Assembly: GCF_040712315.1 (NCBI RefSeq) | Contig: NC_134013.1 | Span: 15,721,001 to 15,785,000 of the forward strand | Length of the DNA: 64,000 nt | Source of the DNA: Castanea sativa | Taxonomy: Eukaryota; Streptophyta; Magnoliopsida; Fagales; Fagaceae | Direction of reading: 5' to 3' | Shown here: positions 1 to 12,222 of the stretch, piece by piece | Layout: every line of letters starts with the position of its first letter | Numbering within the stretch: the stretch's first letter is position 1 | Program-made: the position numbers and the translations under genes | Notes under the pieces: generated by a model | Told to the model about the DNA's origin: nothing | The model's database searches: none | What the model saw: only the letters and a program-made list of their open reading frames with translations

Positions 1-688
1 AATGGTTATAGCTTTTGTTTGGATTTGAAACCAATGAATGGTGGTTGGATGGGCTTTGCTTGTATTAGTGTAAAAAAGTTTCAATGGGTGAGTGTATTAA
101 TCTTCTTGATGTTTTTTCCCTTTGCTTTGATTTTTGTTATTGCCTTGCTTCTTGTGGTTGTTGTTATAGTTGTTGTTGTTGTTACCTCTTGAGCAATTTT
201 AGGAGTTTTTTTTTTCTTTGACTTAAACTGGAAATTCTATTGCTTGGTCATGAGCTATTCTAAAAATCCTTCTGAAATTTTTCTTTTTTTGTCCTAATTT
301 TTCTTAAGTGCATGTTATTTTCCTAAATTTGGATTAACCATGCCCTATGCAGCAATGTATTATTCTGGTAGGATAGTATGTTTGGCCAGTTGCAGTTCAT
401 TTTATACATTAAATCTATGGCTCTTGACAGATGAACTTGTGAGGAATGTTTTTGCTATCTTGAATTGTTACTAGTCATACTTTATAAGTTCAGCTCAAAT
501 TTTAGGTAATGAATTACATATTTTATATGTTTGTTAGTGCATGGCCAAAATATTCTGGGTTCTTGGTTCAAAATCATCTTCCAAAATTTGGTGATTTTAT
601 TAATGACTATAATGATTGTAACAAAAAAAAAAAGAAATAAAAATTCCATGGTTTTTGTACTAATTGAAAATTGTTTTTCAACACTACA

Positions 689-728
689 GGATGACATAGA
701 AGCTAAGCGGCCCAAGCCCCTACCATGA
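689..728 (+). CDS. Candidate last exon of an unidentified gene
   Basis: A T-rich tract followed by a consensus-like acceptor (ends CTACAG) precedes a short open stretch that would read DDIEAKRPKPLP and then stop at about 728. It is GC-richer than its surroundings. The rest of the gene would lie upstream and is not visible in this window's first 690 bases, so it would have to be outside the window. I do not recognise the protein. The call rests only on the splice-site context and local composition and may be chance. Confidence 0.2.
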
Positions 729-2939
729 AGCCTACTCAACCTACTGTGAAGTAGGCGTTGTTCATGATTTTTATTTTTATTTTTCAAATTTTTATTGTAT
801 CATCTTTTGCTAGTTTTTAGTGTTTTGAGTGAGTTTTAGATAGGGAAAACACTTAGCTGGATGCTTTGGAGATGGTTCTGTTTCTTAGTGCCTCAAATAA
901 TTAGTAGCAAGCATCATTTTTCCATAGTGATGAAAATGTGGTTTATTGCATGTCATCCTATATTGCTACTCTTTCTATTGTCAAAATTAAAAATCTACCA
1001 ACGTGATACAAAAACTGTATATTAGAATTGTACATCTTCCAAAGATCAAACCCTTTTACATAGCTTTATTATGCTTGATGAAAACTGCCATGGATATTCT
1101 GAATATTCAAAGGTCAAACTCTTTTTCTCATTCTGGAAGATTCCTTGACTTTGCCTTTTGTTCCTCAAATTATTTAGATGGATTAAATCAAATATGTTTC
1201 AACAGTAATCTAAACTTGCTTAGTAGTACTTTAATGCCAGAGAAAGCATTCTTGCTAAAAAAAAAATTATATATATCATATATGGGTATAGATAGTAAAA
1301 ATTGAAAATAATAATATAATATTGTTTTGGTCATCTATTATCTATGTCCTTGCATTTCTTTTCTATGCTAAATCGATGTACATACTCGTTACCGTCAAAG
1401 AGTAGTGTATAGATTCTCTGCCATATTCGAGTTAGAAACTATCAAGTCCTAGATCAAACTTCTCCTATTATAGTTCTAGAGCTATGTTAGTTTATTTAAC
1501 CAGCTTTGGCCTCAATAGCAGTATTGCACCAAATCTAATATGAAATTGGAAATCTCTCATTCATTCTACCATGTACTAACAAATTTAGGGAACAAAAGTT
1601 ATGGTATGAAGAGATGCTGCATTCCACTAAGTAAGAGCATGTAAAAGAAATTGGTTATCAATATCCTAAACAAGTTATCTTCAAGGAGCTTCTAGAATCA
1701 AGCATGTATATGTGATGAAGCATAAAAATATTAATTAATTGCATTTAAAAAATGTACAAGATTTGGTACATGACATTGCATTTAAAAATATTAATCACTT
1801 GCATATATAATTAATGTTTAACTAGAAGTTACTCAAACATTCACTTGTACAATCTAACATATTTAACATGTTTGACCAACTTCTTTAGTTACAAAAAATT
1901 ATCCAAAAAATTTATTACATGTGCAATCAGTTGTCTAAATAGTCAGATTTGCTATCCAAGAAATTGTCCAAGGCAAAGTTGTCCAAAAATGCTATCCACT
2001 GTGCAATATGCTACCATGTCCACTATCTAATATACTATCAAACAAACTGTCCAAAAAATGTTATCCATCATACTGCAAAATCAATATTAGCTTGAACATA
2101 TGTCAAAAAAAAAAAAAATCAAGTTACATTTTAAACTTAAACAAACATGAGAAAATTTCACTATAATTGAACTTACCATTTATTAGTTTTTTACATACCA
2201 AAAAAGTGTTGTGTTTGCAGGCAAGCATTTGTATTTTCAACACATGGAATTAGTCGATAATTGAACCTAACTTCCTTTCCCTGTGTATATATATAAACAA
2301 ATAAGTTTATTCATTTGGTGAGTAGAGAGGATATAAACACATGGATTTATTTTTTACTTGACCAATATTCATTTGGTGAGTAAGAATTAAACCTAAATAT
2401 TTTAAATTTGAGGGACCAAAACCAAACTTGCCTCAACCAAAAATATAACTCACTCACCAAATTGTTATAGGTGGAACTCATAGAAAAGGCCAATTAAGAA
2501 TGACCTTTTAATAAAGTCACTCACCACAGGCCAAGCCAAAACCCAAATCACCCATTGCCAAGTATGCATAGCCAAGAGACGATCAATAGCTAGCCACACC
2601 CAAATCATCTATCACTATCAACCATCAAAGAGCTAACCCAAATCACTAGTCAACAAGACAACAGACAGCCAAGCCATAACAATATCCCAACCCATCAACT
2701 ACTTGACTGGCAGCCAAGACCTACTTAAATCTTATGCATAAAGCCACTTCAACAGAAACTTCGTAATACAAATCAATCAGAAAAGAAAAACAGACTTAAA
2801 ATCCACCAATTCAAAAGTTTCTAAATAGTCACTTAAAACATGAATATACATCACACAAATCTAACAAGTTCATGAAAAAAAAATGGTAGGGAAGGTTGGC
2901 AGAGCTCATCTGAGGGGAGATAGTCACTTAAAGCAATGT

Positions 2940-3250
2940 TTACATTTTACCTGAAAAACAGTTGCATCATTCGATACTTGAGACAATGATGGAGTTAATG
3001 ATGCCTATGTAATCACAATGATTATAAGAGAAATACTTTACGAAATCATCTAATTACTTATAATTGCAAAACAAGTAAACATGTAAGTTTGTTCAAAATT
3101 TCATGTATGAAAACATTTACATTTTACCTGACTAACATCCGCAAGATTTGATACTTGAAACAATAATGGAGTTAATGGTGCCTATGTAATCACAATGATT
3201 ATAAGAGAGAGTTTAAGAAATCATCTAATTACTTATAAGTGCAAAACATT
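2940..3250. repeat. Imperfect tandem duplication, period about 180 bp
   Basis: The block beginning ACATTTTACCTG at about 2941 recurs at about 3119. Both copies share the segments GATACTTGA, AATGGAGTTAATG, GCCTATGTAATCACAATGAT and AAATCATCTAATTACTTATAA in the same order. The copies differ by small indels. No coding content is seen. Confidence 0.7.
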
Positions 3251-3669
3251 TTAAAAAATATGTTTACCCTTAAGAATGATGTGAAACTAGTTTAGTAACT
3301 ATGAATTGGTCCCAATTCAGCTGTCATCATTGGCATGGAAAAAGTGATAGGATAAGTCCGCTATAACACAAAAAAGAAAACCTTATTAATAAATTCACAA
3401 ATGAAAAGGCAAGTGTAGTTCAACTTCCAACTTCACAAATTATTAAGTCATTCCACTACGAATAAAAAAATTCTCTTACTTGATGCGAATAATGTTCTTC
3501 ATGTGAGCCATAATTATTGCATTGCATGTTAGGAGCAAAACCAAGATCCTATATGAGAATATATATTATTAGCCATAACAATATAAAAGTTTACAAACAA
3601 TGGAAACTTAGTAAGGGATAAAAATAAATAAATAAAATTTACTTTGGAAAACTGTTGGCTAACCTTATC

Positions 3670-5770
3670 ATTTAATTCAGCTCTACCCTTTTTCTTTTTT
3701 TTGCTTTTCAACCCAACTTTTTTTTTCGTTTTCCACCCTTGCGACCTTATTTTTTCTTAAGTTCTTTTGCTCTTTCAACCAAATCTTCCAAATGTTGCTT
3801 AGGATCAAGATTTTTTGCACCACTACATAATGGCATTTGATGGGGACAATTGATGACCAGCCACATTTTTTACTGCAATGTCTTCAACCTTTTTTTCATA
3901 TTCCTCTATCATCTTCTCTATTAAAGCAAATACCTCTTTATTGTTTGCCGCTCAAGAAGCTAATGGTACCAACTTGGGACATAATCTTCTATATCGCTGT
4001 GTAACACTCAAGTTGACATCCTCTTCGACATTTGCTCTCCCATTGTCCAAGATACATCCACTTGTTGCCTCTCTTGTCCATCTTTTCAAAATGTACATAT
4101 CAGAAATTGTCTTTATATCAAGGAAGTCAAAGACTTTTAGAACATGGTAACATATAATCCCAACAATTTCAAACTATCTACAACTACATGAAAATGTCTT
4201 ATCTACAGTGTCATAAGAGACTATGAACTCACCAGCCTTATGCATAAACTCAATAGTGTATGTATGCACTAACAAGTCCTCTTGGCGATTTTTTATCCTT
4301 GCTGCTGATGCAAGGTCATATTGATCATGAAGCATTCGAAATATTACAGGTGTGTACACTTGTACTGCTTGCTTCTACAATGGAGAATTTTTCAAGCCTA
4401 ACTGGGGACATTTTTGCCCAGCAATAAATTCAGCTTGTAACTCTCTTTCTCGTTTTTTGCTTAATCACCCGATCAAAATGTTCAAAAGATTTTGCCGCAT
4501 CCAAATCAGATTTCAAGTAATCTTTCAAGTCTCCATTCAAGCTTTCACTAAGTTGGGTACTTCGTATTCCCAATGTAAATTCATTCTTCATGTAACACTT
4601 TGCCCATTTTCCTTTCAATTTGTAGATAGTATCCAACCAACTACGATCATGTATAACATATGTGTCAATCATGTCCTCCCAAGTTTTTTCAAATTCAATT
4701 TCATCATTAAACTCAAACATACAAGTTTTAAAAACTTGAAGAAAAGATGAACCATCCTTCATCGAATTCCCCAAATGTTTTATCCCATTTTGCATTATGT
4801 GCCAAGTACATAATCCAAGGTAAGTGTTAGGCATTACCTCACTCAATGCCTTTGTCGTTGCAGGATTTTGATCCATAAAAGTTGTTTTAGGTCTTTTACT
4901 TGCACGTGCAACTAAGAAGCTTTCAAACAGCCACTTAAATAATTCTATTGTTTCATCATATAAAAGAGCAGCCCCAAAAACCGTTAATTCTCTATGGTGA
5001 TTGAAACTGGTAAACACCCCTAATGGTCTTAGCTCTTTATTAGTACCATATGTAGTGTCAAATGTCACCACATCACTAAAATTAGCATAATCAATAACCA
5101 TTCTAGCATCAACCCAAATTTTTTTTGCAATCTGCTCAATTTTATCTAATTGTACTCCATATTGAAAGGATGGATTTTTAGTCAATTGTTCCTGAAAGTA
5201 CCCTAATAAACATGCAGCTTAACCATATATTAAGTTTTTTTGCCATCTTGTTCTAAGGTAATTTTTCTGATCAAGCTCAGTGAATCCAAGATTAGCTCCC
5301 CCACCAGCCTCTCTACTCATCAACTCATGTACTGCTTTTGGCTTGATTCCAGAAAAGGATGCTAACTTAATCAATCTCGCAAGAACTTCTAAAATTTTTC
5401 GTTGAGATCTCATCATATAAACTTTTTCTGATAGATGAAGAGTATGATTATGTTCTCCAACAAAATTAGGCACTTTAAACTTTCCACTTTCTCGCACTAA
5501 TGAAACATATAACCTTACAGGACAATTAGTCCTTGTATCATCTCGGTTACAAGTGCAAATCATATCTTCTTTTTCTTTACCACGAATGCCCTGCTTTGTA
5601 CATACAAATCCCCTTAATGTTACCTTACCATCATTCTTACTTTTATTTATGTAATGTTTTCTAACATCAAAGCCCACTTGCCTTCAATATTTTACCCAAA
5701 ATTCCCATACTTCTTCTAATGTATCAAATTCCATACCAACTCTAGGATTCAAATCTGCTTGGGCATCCAT
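3670..5770 (-). pseudogene. FAR1-related (MULE transposase-derived) gene, decayed
   Basis: The minus strand keeps the domain order of the FAR1-related family. A FAR1 DNA-binding domain is at about 5450-5680 (zinc-ligand features TRTNCPV and EHNHTL). A MULE-type transposase core is at about 4430-5185 (FDTTYGTN, TFMDQNP, CTWHIMQN). A SWIM zinc finger is at about 4080-4200 (CSC then CYH), and a lysine-rich tail lies near 3700-3850. Family members are normally nuclear transcription factors. This copy cannot make the full protein: in-frame stops occur at 5684-5686, 5219-5221, 4375-4377, 4174-4176, 3952-3954 and 3747-3749, and a one-base frameshift lies in an A-run near 4455. The likely ancestral start is the ATG at 5770. 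No flanking terminal inverted repeats were found, so I cannot say whether it was a host gene or an autonomous Mutator-like element. Confidence 0.85.
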
Positions 5771-7552
5771 GTTTTGAGAGAATTCTCTCACCACACTATG
5801 CAATGAATTAAAGAATACTCCTGTAATTAACAAATGTACAAAATTATCTACTATTATAAATATAGAAGAATGAATGTTTTTAATTGAAAATGAAAGCTGA
5901 AATTTTTTGTATCAACATTGTGCTTATCATGTATAAGAATTACAGGAGACCAATATATGATCATGAGAGATGATGACCCAATTGATAAAGGACAGTTTCA
6001 AGCTAAAATTTCATATGAAACTATTTAAGTGTATTATACCTAAAAGCATAGAATTCAACCAAAGTAACATCTAAGTAAGTAAAATAGGAATTTTAGCTAT
6101 ATCCCATGTACCACTGACCATCCATTTCTATAATTTTGCTAGACCATATTTCACATATCCATTTGAAAATGTACAATATTCAAGTTGCAGCAAAAAAAAA
6201 AAAAAAAAAACTACCCAAAAATATTCTTCAAAACATAAACTAAATAATGATTCCATGGTGATATATATATATATCACTAGTAGAACTAAAATCAAACCCC
6301 AACTATCCTGACCTTGGACCCAACTCTCCACTTACCCAAAAAATCATTTTTATTTGGATTCAATGTATACAAAAGAGAGAACTCACCTCCTTGAGTCGTT
6401 TGATGTTGGAAGAAACCTAGGAATCAAAGATGGACCCGCAGTGACTTGGGGGATTTTAGGGATTTTCCAATGATACAATGGCCAAGAACCGTTGGAACCA
6501 CCAATATGCCATTGGCTACTTCAGAGAGAGCTTCAGTCCTTGAGAGTTGAGACACTTGGAGACAGAGAAAAAGGGAGCGTGTGAGTGTGAGTGTTTGGGG
6601 GGTTAAGAAATTTCAGATGGTAAGATGCAGTATTTTCTTTGTTTAGGCTGATGGGTCTAAGTTGGATGATGCTGGCAACGGTGACGGTAGGTTGAGACAC
6701 TTGGAGATAGAGAAAGAGGGAGAGTGTGAGTGTGTGTTTGGGGGTTAAGAAATTCCATATGGTAAGATGTAGTATTTTCTTTGTTTAGGCTGATGGGTCT
6801 AAGTTAGGTGATGCTGGTAGCGGTGACGATGGGTTAAGGGAGAGGCAGAAGAAACGGTGGGTTGAGGGAGAGGCAGAGGAGCTTAGACGCAGGAGAGAGA
6901 GAGAGAGATTTATTTTTATCAAATAAGAACACAACTCACACACATCAGCAACAGTGGGACTCCAAAAATTTTAAGGGTAAAAGGGTCTTTTTAATTTTGC
7001 TGAGGTGTCAAAATAATGAGTCATTGGATTAAATGGACGACTGGGAATTGTGCTATTACACACCTTGCAATACTATAGGTATTACACAGGATATCATTCC
7101 AATAGTGATTTATGCGTATTAGTAACGGAAGAACATTTCATCAGTTTTTGAAACCACTAATCAATAAAGATGATGAATCCAATCATCTTATACGTTAGTA
7201 AATGACATAATGATGACAGCAGACATACTGCAGTTCCTATAAAAGGAACTAAACAAATGAAGGAAAAGTACACAAAAAATACTCTAGAAACTCAAAAGAA
7301 GCTTTGATTACTTAATTGTCACTAGCTAAAGCTATAATTTTGACTTTATCATCAAAGGGTTTTAAGGAAACACCCCACTGGTGTTTTATTCACCAAAATC
7401 TCTCTTTATTTTACAAGTATTTGAAGTAGGCGTTGGCTCCATTAGACAAATAAAATACTAATGATTTTAGGCATTATCAGTTTGACACCTTCTATAAGAA
7501 AGACATCTGAAACCAGTGCTTTAACTTGCTACAAAAGTTTTTCGTTCTTCCA
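5771..7552. other. Non-coding, with a tandem duplication and AT-rich spacer
   Basis: No gene is seen. A tandem duplication of about 146 bp covers roughly 6548-6840: the block starting GAGACACTTGGAGA recurs with GTATTTTCTTTGTTTAGGC and TGATGGGTCTAAGTT in both copies. At about 7235 a TATAAAAGG-like motif lies some 300 bases upstream of the gag relic and could belong to the remains of its 5' LTR or leader, but no matching second LTR was found. Confidence 0.5.
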
Positions 7553-8783
7553 ATGGATCCCAGTTCTTCAAACCAAATGGAAGAGCAGATCCGAACCCTT
7601 GTTGTGAATGTAGAATAACTAACTAGGCAAAATGAGGAGTTGAGGCAAAGAAGCGACAATGCCCACCTAGAATAGAGAATAGGGAACAATAAAGCAATAG
7701 CGAAGAGAATAGCCAAAGGAAAGACCATTCTAATGGACTAAACTTCCAAGCAGGATGGAAGAATAACTCCAAAACATGAAGAAACGGATGGACTAGTTGA
7801 ATAATGTAGTGAAAGGAAAGGATCAGAAGAACCTCGATAAAATGATCAAATAAAATGCATCACCCTATATCGCAACTGTGTTGGACCTGCCACTGCCACA
7901 AAAACTTAGGCTCCCATAACTCGACTCATTCAACGGTTCGACAAACCCACTTGACTATATGAATCCTTCAAAAGTCTAATGAACTTGCAGAAAATCCTGG
8001 ACAAGATCATGTGTAGAGCTTTTCCAACTACTTTGAAGGGACTAGCTAGAGTATGGTTCTACAAGATTCCCCTTCAACAATCGGAAGTTTCAACGAACTA
8101 GGTGGAGCTTTCGTTTGTCATTTCATTGGTGGCCAAAGGTATAGATGACCTACTTCGCATTTGTTAAGTGTGAGACAGGAAGCAGGAGAATCCTTAAGAA
8201 TGTACATGACAAGATTTAACAAAGAAGTCTTGCAAATGGACAAAGTAGAGGATCAAGTGTTGCTCATGGCCTTCCAGGAGGGACTAAGATCAGAGGATTT
8301 CTTGTTTTCAATAACAAAGAACCTGCCAGCGACCATGGCTGACCTTTTGTTCAAAGCACAAAACTACATGAATGCGGGTCTTGGCCTCTAAAGGGATTAT
8401 GAAGAGGCAAAGAAAGGAGAAAGAAAGTGAAGATCATTCAAACCGCAAAAAAAAAAGAGGGCAAACTTATACAAAGCCTGCAGAAGGACAGCAAAGGGTG
8501 ATTCCCAAACTTCACCCCGTTGATAATGCCTCCTAGCCAAATTCTAATGCAAGTGAAGAATGACCCCATTTTGAGGTGGCCCAAACCCATGAAAAGCAAT
8601 CTAAAGGTAAGAAACAAGAACAAATATTGCCGATTCCACAAAAATCATGAACATGATATGGACGAATGTCGTGATTTGAAAGGTCAAATTGAAACTTTAA
8701 TTCAACAAGGAAAATTGAAGAGATTTGTGGGGTGGAATGACGAAGGTAAATTTAAAGAATTACTAAAATATTCATTTGTATAG
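7553..8783 (+). pseudogene. Ty3/gypsy gag relic
   Basis: Fragments of a gag polyprotein run in order on the plus strand. The N-terminus starts at the ATG at 7553 (MDPSSSNQMEEQIRTL) and meets an in-frame TAA about 20 codons later. A retrotransposon gag domain covers about 7930-8390 ([11 protein letters not shown], then LRMYMTRFNKEVLQMD). The C-terminal histidine/cysteine motif KYCRFHKNHEHDMDEC lies at about 8626. The same motif occurs in both full-length elements further right, so this is an old member of the same broad Tat-like group. No protease, reverse transcriptase or integrase follows, and no LTR pair was found. Several stops and frameshifts separate the fragments. Confidence 0.8.
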
Positions 8784-8926
8784 TTATTGTGTAAATTTAC
8801 ACAATAAATATATTTTTACTGTAGCATAAATATATTTTTGTATAATGATACATAAATTGATGTGAGTATATTTTAAGGTTGATTAGACAAATTTGATGTC
8901 TTATTACAACTTGTACAAATGCTCTT

Positions 8927-9127
8927 GTAGCTCATTCCCTAGCCCAATGGGCATACTTTTGTAACAGTTTTGGGTCCTCCCCTTTCCCTGTAGTTTCTGG
9001 GGTTTGTGGAATGAGGTGTAGGCTGAATTTCTCTCCTTCCCTTGCTTCTGTTTGTTTCTGCTCTTTTTTTTTTCTTTTTCTTTTTTGTATTAATATATTG
9101 CCTTATTGCAGCAAAAAAAAAAAAAAA
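8927..9127 (+). mobile_element. Short 5'-truncated LINE-like retroposon
   Basis: A 201-bp insert ends in an A-run (9114-9127) and is bounded by perfect 15-bp direct repeats, TGTACAAATGCTCTT, at 8912-8926 and 9128-9142. That layout is the signature of target-primed reverse transcription. One frame of the insert (SLAQWAYFCNSFGS) resembles the end of a plant LINE RNase H region, which favours a truncated LINE over a SINE. I saw no clear pol III box. Confidence 0.75.
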
Positions 9128-9142
9128 TGTACAAATGCTCTT

Positions 9143-9730
9143 CAATAAAATCGATGTAAAATGTTAGGAGGTGGGGGCCTAGATTTTTAGAAGAATGAGA
9201 TCAAATATAAAATTGATGAAAATATACGTACTTTTTTTCCTCAAGGTCGGCGGGCCTGGCCCCCTTTAGGCCTCACTGACTTTGTCCGGAAGTAATGATT
9301 TTTTTTTTTAATGAATCTCGACATAATGATTCAATAGTTAGAAAGTTACGTTTTAGTTGATTGGACAAAAATTCAATATACTTCACATATTTACGATTTT
9401 TTTTTTAACTTTATATATTTTTGGTTCAAACTTTCACAAAATAAACTTGTTTCTAATTTTTTTTTTTTAATATCTTTATTGACTTCTTGATTGGATTATA
9501 ATACTTAGAAAGAATTTAATTTTTGGAATTTCGATTTTATGCTATTTTGGTCCATGATCAGCATGAACCATGAATTTGCATGAAATTCTGCAAATATTTT
9601 TTATTTGCAGAGAGCAAATAGGGGCAGAGTTCCTAGAACTGCTGTACCATGGAAAATTGTTTGTCATAATAGTTAAAATAGTGGTGTTGGGTATTAGGGT
9701 TTTTATATAAAAAAGAAATTAAAAAAAAAA
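9143..9730. other. AT-rich spacer with a dispersed repeat
   Basis: No coding sequence is seen. About 105 bases at 9472-9575, beginning ATATCTTTATTGACTTC and including GATTGGATTATAATACTTAG, recur at 43161-43258 with few differences. This marks a dispersed repeat of unknown class. Confidence 0.55.
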
Positions 9731-9757
9731 AGCTAAAATACAAAATCAATCCTCTAA

Positions 9758-10898
9758 CACTTTGTTTGTTTTGATGTAAAATATTTTTAGGAAAAGAGTT
9801 TCCAATTTACTGTGTTTGTTTTGCAGTAAAATATTTAGTCAAAAGTAAAATATTTTCAATCAACCAAATCAACTAGACAAATTTATGTAAAATATTTTAC
9901 ACTTAAAATTTTGGTAAAAGATATTACATTTGCTCTCTTGGTCTGACCCTGATGCTTTCACTCCCTCAGTCCTAAGTCTCTCTAACGCTATCTCTCCCTC
10001 AGTACCTCTCATGCTATTTCCCATGACTTTCTCCCTTCCCACTCTCAGTTCTCCCTTCCCACAAATTAGAGCAACCAAACCATTCTTAGGTTCGCAGCAC
10101 CGCTCATCTCCGGCGGCTCTCATCGTTAGCTCCACCTCTACCATCGTCAGCTCCACCTCTGCCACCACAAACTAGAGACACTAAACCAATCAGGTTCTCA
10201 ACGCCACCCATCTCCGATGGCTCTCATTGTTGGCTCCACCTCTGTCATCGTTGACTCTACACCTCTGCCCACTGATTCTTGGTTTGACCACTCAAATCCA
10301 TCAATTCTTTTTTCAGTCCGACCATACACCGTCTTTGATTCCACCACCGATTCATTTATCCCCATCACACTGACTCTACCTCCATTGTTGTCAACTCACC
10401 CATTGGTTCTCAAATTTGGGTTTTTTAACCATTGTGGGCTTTTTGGCTGGTTTATGGGTTATGGTGGGTGGCTAGGTTTTTGAGTTGCAATGGGTGCTGG
10501 GATGGTTTGTGGGTCACGATGATGGCTAAGTTTTTGGGTGGTTAGAATGGTTTATGGGTTATGGTGGGTGGTTGGCCGACTTTGGCCTTTTTTTTTTCCT
10601 TCTCCAATTTGTGAATTTGAGTTGTCAGTCAGTCAGTGGAGTGTTAGGGTGGTGGTAGGTGGGTTTGTGCAGATATTGTTATGGTTTGGGTGGTTGGTGG
10701 TGGGTTGGATTTTGCCAGATTAGGTGGTGGTTGTGAGATTCTTAAATTTTTTTCAATTTGTTGAAACATACATTTTCTTTGCATTTTCAGGAATGCAAAC
10801 CAAACACTGTAAAATGAAAATATTTTCAGTAAAATATTATATTTTTCATGTACAATATTTTACTTTTGCAAATATTTTACGTCGAAACAAACGGAGCC
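9758..10898. mobile_element. TIR element nested in the left arm of the Pack-MULE
   Basis: The ends are inverted copies: the left starts CACTTTGTTTGTTTTGATG and the right, read on the minus strand, starts GGCTCCGTTTGTTTCGACG. Both are followed by GTAAAATATTT. The intact right arm of the host element shows the unoccupied sequence CTTCTAAGTTTCAC. Here CTCTAA precedes the insert and AAAGTTTC follows it, consistent with a 3-bp TAA duplication whose second copy mutated to AAA. A TWA duplication suggests a PIF/Harbinger-like non-autonomous element. Long open frames inside are proline/serine-rich or tryptophan-rich and have no recognisable domain. Confidence 0.65.
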
Positions 10899-11196
10899 AA
10901 AGTTTCACCACTTTTCATTTCAGTCCTTTAAATTTGAGTTTTGTCATTTTAGTCTTCTAAGCTTTATTTAATTTCTATTAAGTCTTTTGTTAACAATCTA
11001 TTAGTCGATGTTGTTATCTATAGCAAAACTACACCATTTTGTCCTTTTTATTTGAATTTATTATTAATTTATCAATTATAAGAAAATGTAAAAAAAAAAA
11101 AAAACCAGAAATTATATTAAGAAACGGCATCGTATGTGGAGAACAATATTGAGGAACAAAATTGAATCCCCACCTAATACCCTAGCCCGATACTAA

Positions 11197-11698
11197 TGGC
11201 CTGTTTGGATGTTTAAAAAAGGAGGGAGAGTAGAGTAGAGGGAGGGAGAGTAATTTAAATCCCTTATTTGGAAGTTTTTTAAGGGAGGAGGGGGAGGGAT
11301 TTGGAGGGGTTTGGGGGGTTTCAACTACCTCTAACCCTTCATTTTTAATTTCCCCAAATTGGAGAGATTTGGAGGGAGAGTAGAGTAAATAAATTATTGA
11401 CCAAATGAATTCTCCAATTTACCTTTTTTAAATTAACAAAATTACAAACCAATTAATCATAGACCAATATTGCAATTTATTTTCAAATATGGGTAAATTT
11501 GTCTATTTAATCATTTTCTCTCCTCTCCATCTCAATTTTAAAAACATCCAAATAAGGAGAAGGACTAATTACTCCCTTCCCCCTTACTAATTTTAAAAAC
11601 ATCCAAACAAGGTGGAGGGTAATTATTTCACTCTACTCTCCTCCCCACTACTCTCCTCTCCTCTACTCTCCTCCCTCTCTAAACTTCCAAACAGGCCA
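11197..11698. mobile_element. MITE (TAA target duplication)
   Basis: A 502-bp element with TIRs beginning TGGCCTGTTTGGA on both ends is flanked by TAA at 11194-11196 and 11699-11701. The inverted similarity extends with mismatches through the adjacent G/A-rich GGAGGGAGAGTAGAG tracts for about 50 bp. TSD and TIR start fit a PIF/Harbinger (Tourist-like) MITE. It sits inside the Pack-MULE-like element, immediately before the captured gene fragment. Confidence 0.8.
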
Positions 11699-11822
11699 TA
11701 AGAGATTGAGAGGGAGAAAGAAAGAGAAAGAGAGATCGAAAGGGGGAAAGAGGGAGAAGAGAGACCGAGAGGAAACAACTATAATACGAATTTGAAAATT
11801 AGAATGGGATAGATTTGCAGCA

Positions 11823-12222
11823 ATGGCTGACTTAGTACTTATGAGACCTAGTGTTGCTCCAAGGGCTGTCTTGGTACTTAGAGGAACGTTGCTCAAAACC
11901 CAACAATGTGAAGGGACTTTGAAGATGACCTCCGCTTTCTGGCTTGGGAGAGCTTGAAGGGCTTCGTCATGTTCAAAGTAGCTTTGGAGGCATTGAAATC
12001 GGTTGCTGATAGGTATGGAAGCAACAATGTATGTATTGCATGTCATTCCATAGGAGCTGGGTTTGCTTTCCAAGTGGGAAAAGCATTAGACAAAAAAGGG
12101 ATATATGTGGAAATTGGAAACCCATTTATTCAATCCTCCTTCTGTTTCATTAGCAATGAGCTTAAGAAATATGGGAGAAGAGGCTAGGTTTTCTTGGAAG
12201 AGATTTAAATCAATGCTTCTTA
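11823..12222 (+). pseudogene. Captured fragment of a class-3-lipase-like alpha/beta-hydrolase gene
   Basis: The plus strand encodes pieces typical of plant lipase-like proteins of the At4g10955 type. APRAVLVLRGTLLK starts near 11856. An in-frame block from about 11912 reads RDFEDDLRFLAWESLKG, then VALEALKSVADRYGSNNVCI. LFNPPSVSLAMSLRN follows near 12124 in another frame. At least two frameshifts separate the blocks. The nucleophile elbow, normally GHSLG, reads CHSIG, so the first glycine is lost while the serine remains. The fragment lies wholly between the arms of the long-TIR element, as expected for transduplication of a host gene. Function is not expected. Confidence 0.75.

Larger units (their letters stand above)
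1..3650. other. AT-rich intergenic sequence
   Basis: No convincing coding region is seen. Short reading frames are fragmentary and have no recognisable domain. One exception worth noting is a candidate terminal exon at 689-728, listed separately. A diverged tandem duplication with a period near 180 bp lies at about 2940-3250. The stretch is otherwise low-complexity and AT-rich and may hold the tail or introns of a gene lying to the left. Confidence 0.5.

Noticed and set aside
4352..4750. 132-codon plus-strand frame
   Set aside because: It is the opposite-strand shadow of the FAR1-related pseudogene.
2380..7090. Terminal inverted repeats around the FAR1-related pseudogene
   Set aside because: I compared A/T-rich candidate ends near 2.4-2.6 and 6.9-7.1 kb and saw no convincing inverted match or 9-bp duplication.
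9758..10898. CACTA-type assignment, because the left end reads CACTT
   Set aside because: The right end reads GGCTCCG, so the CACT start is not shared. The TAA-type duplication fits PIF/Harbinger better.
9869..10960. Series of open frames rich in Ser/Thr/Pro or Trp/Gly inside the nested TIR element
   Set aside because: No domain, no splice logic, and composition reflects simple repeats such as GGTTTATGGG. Treated as non-coding element interior.
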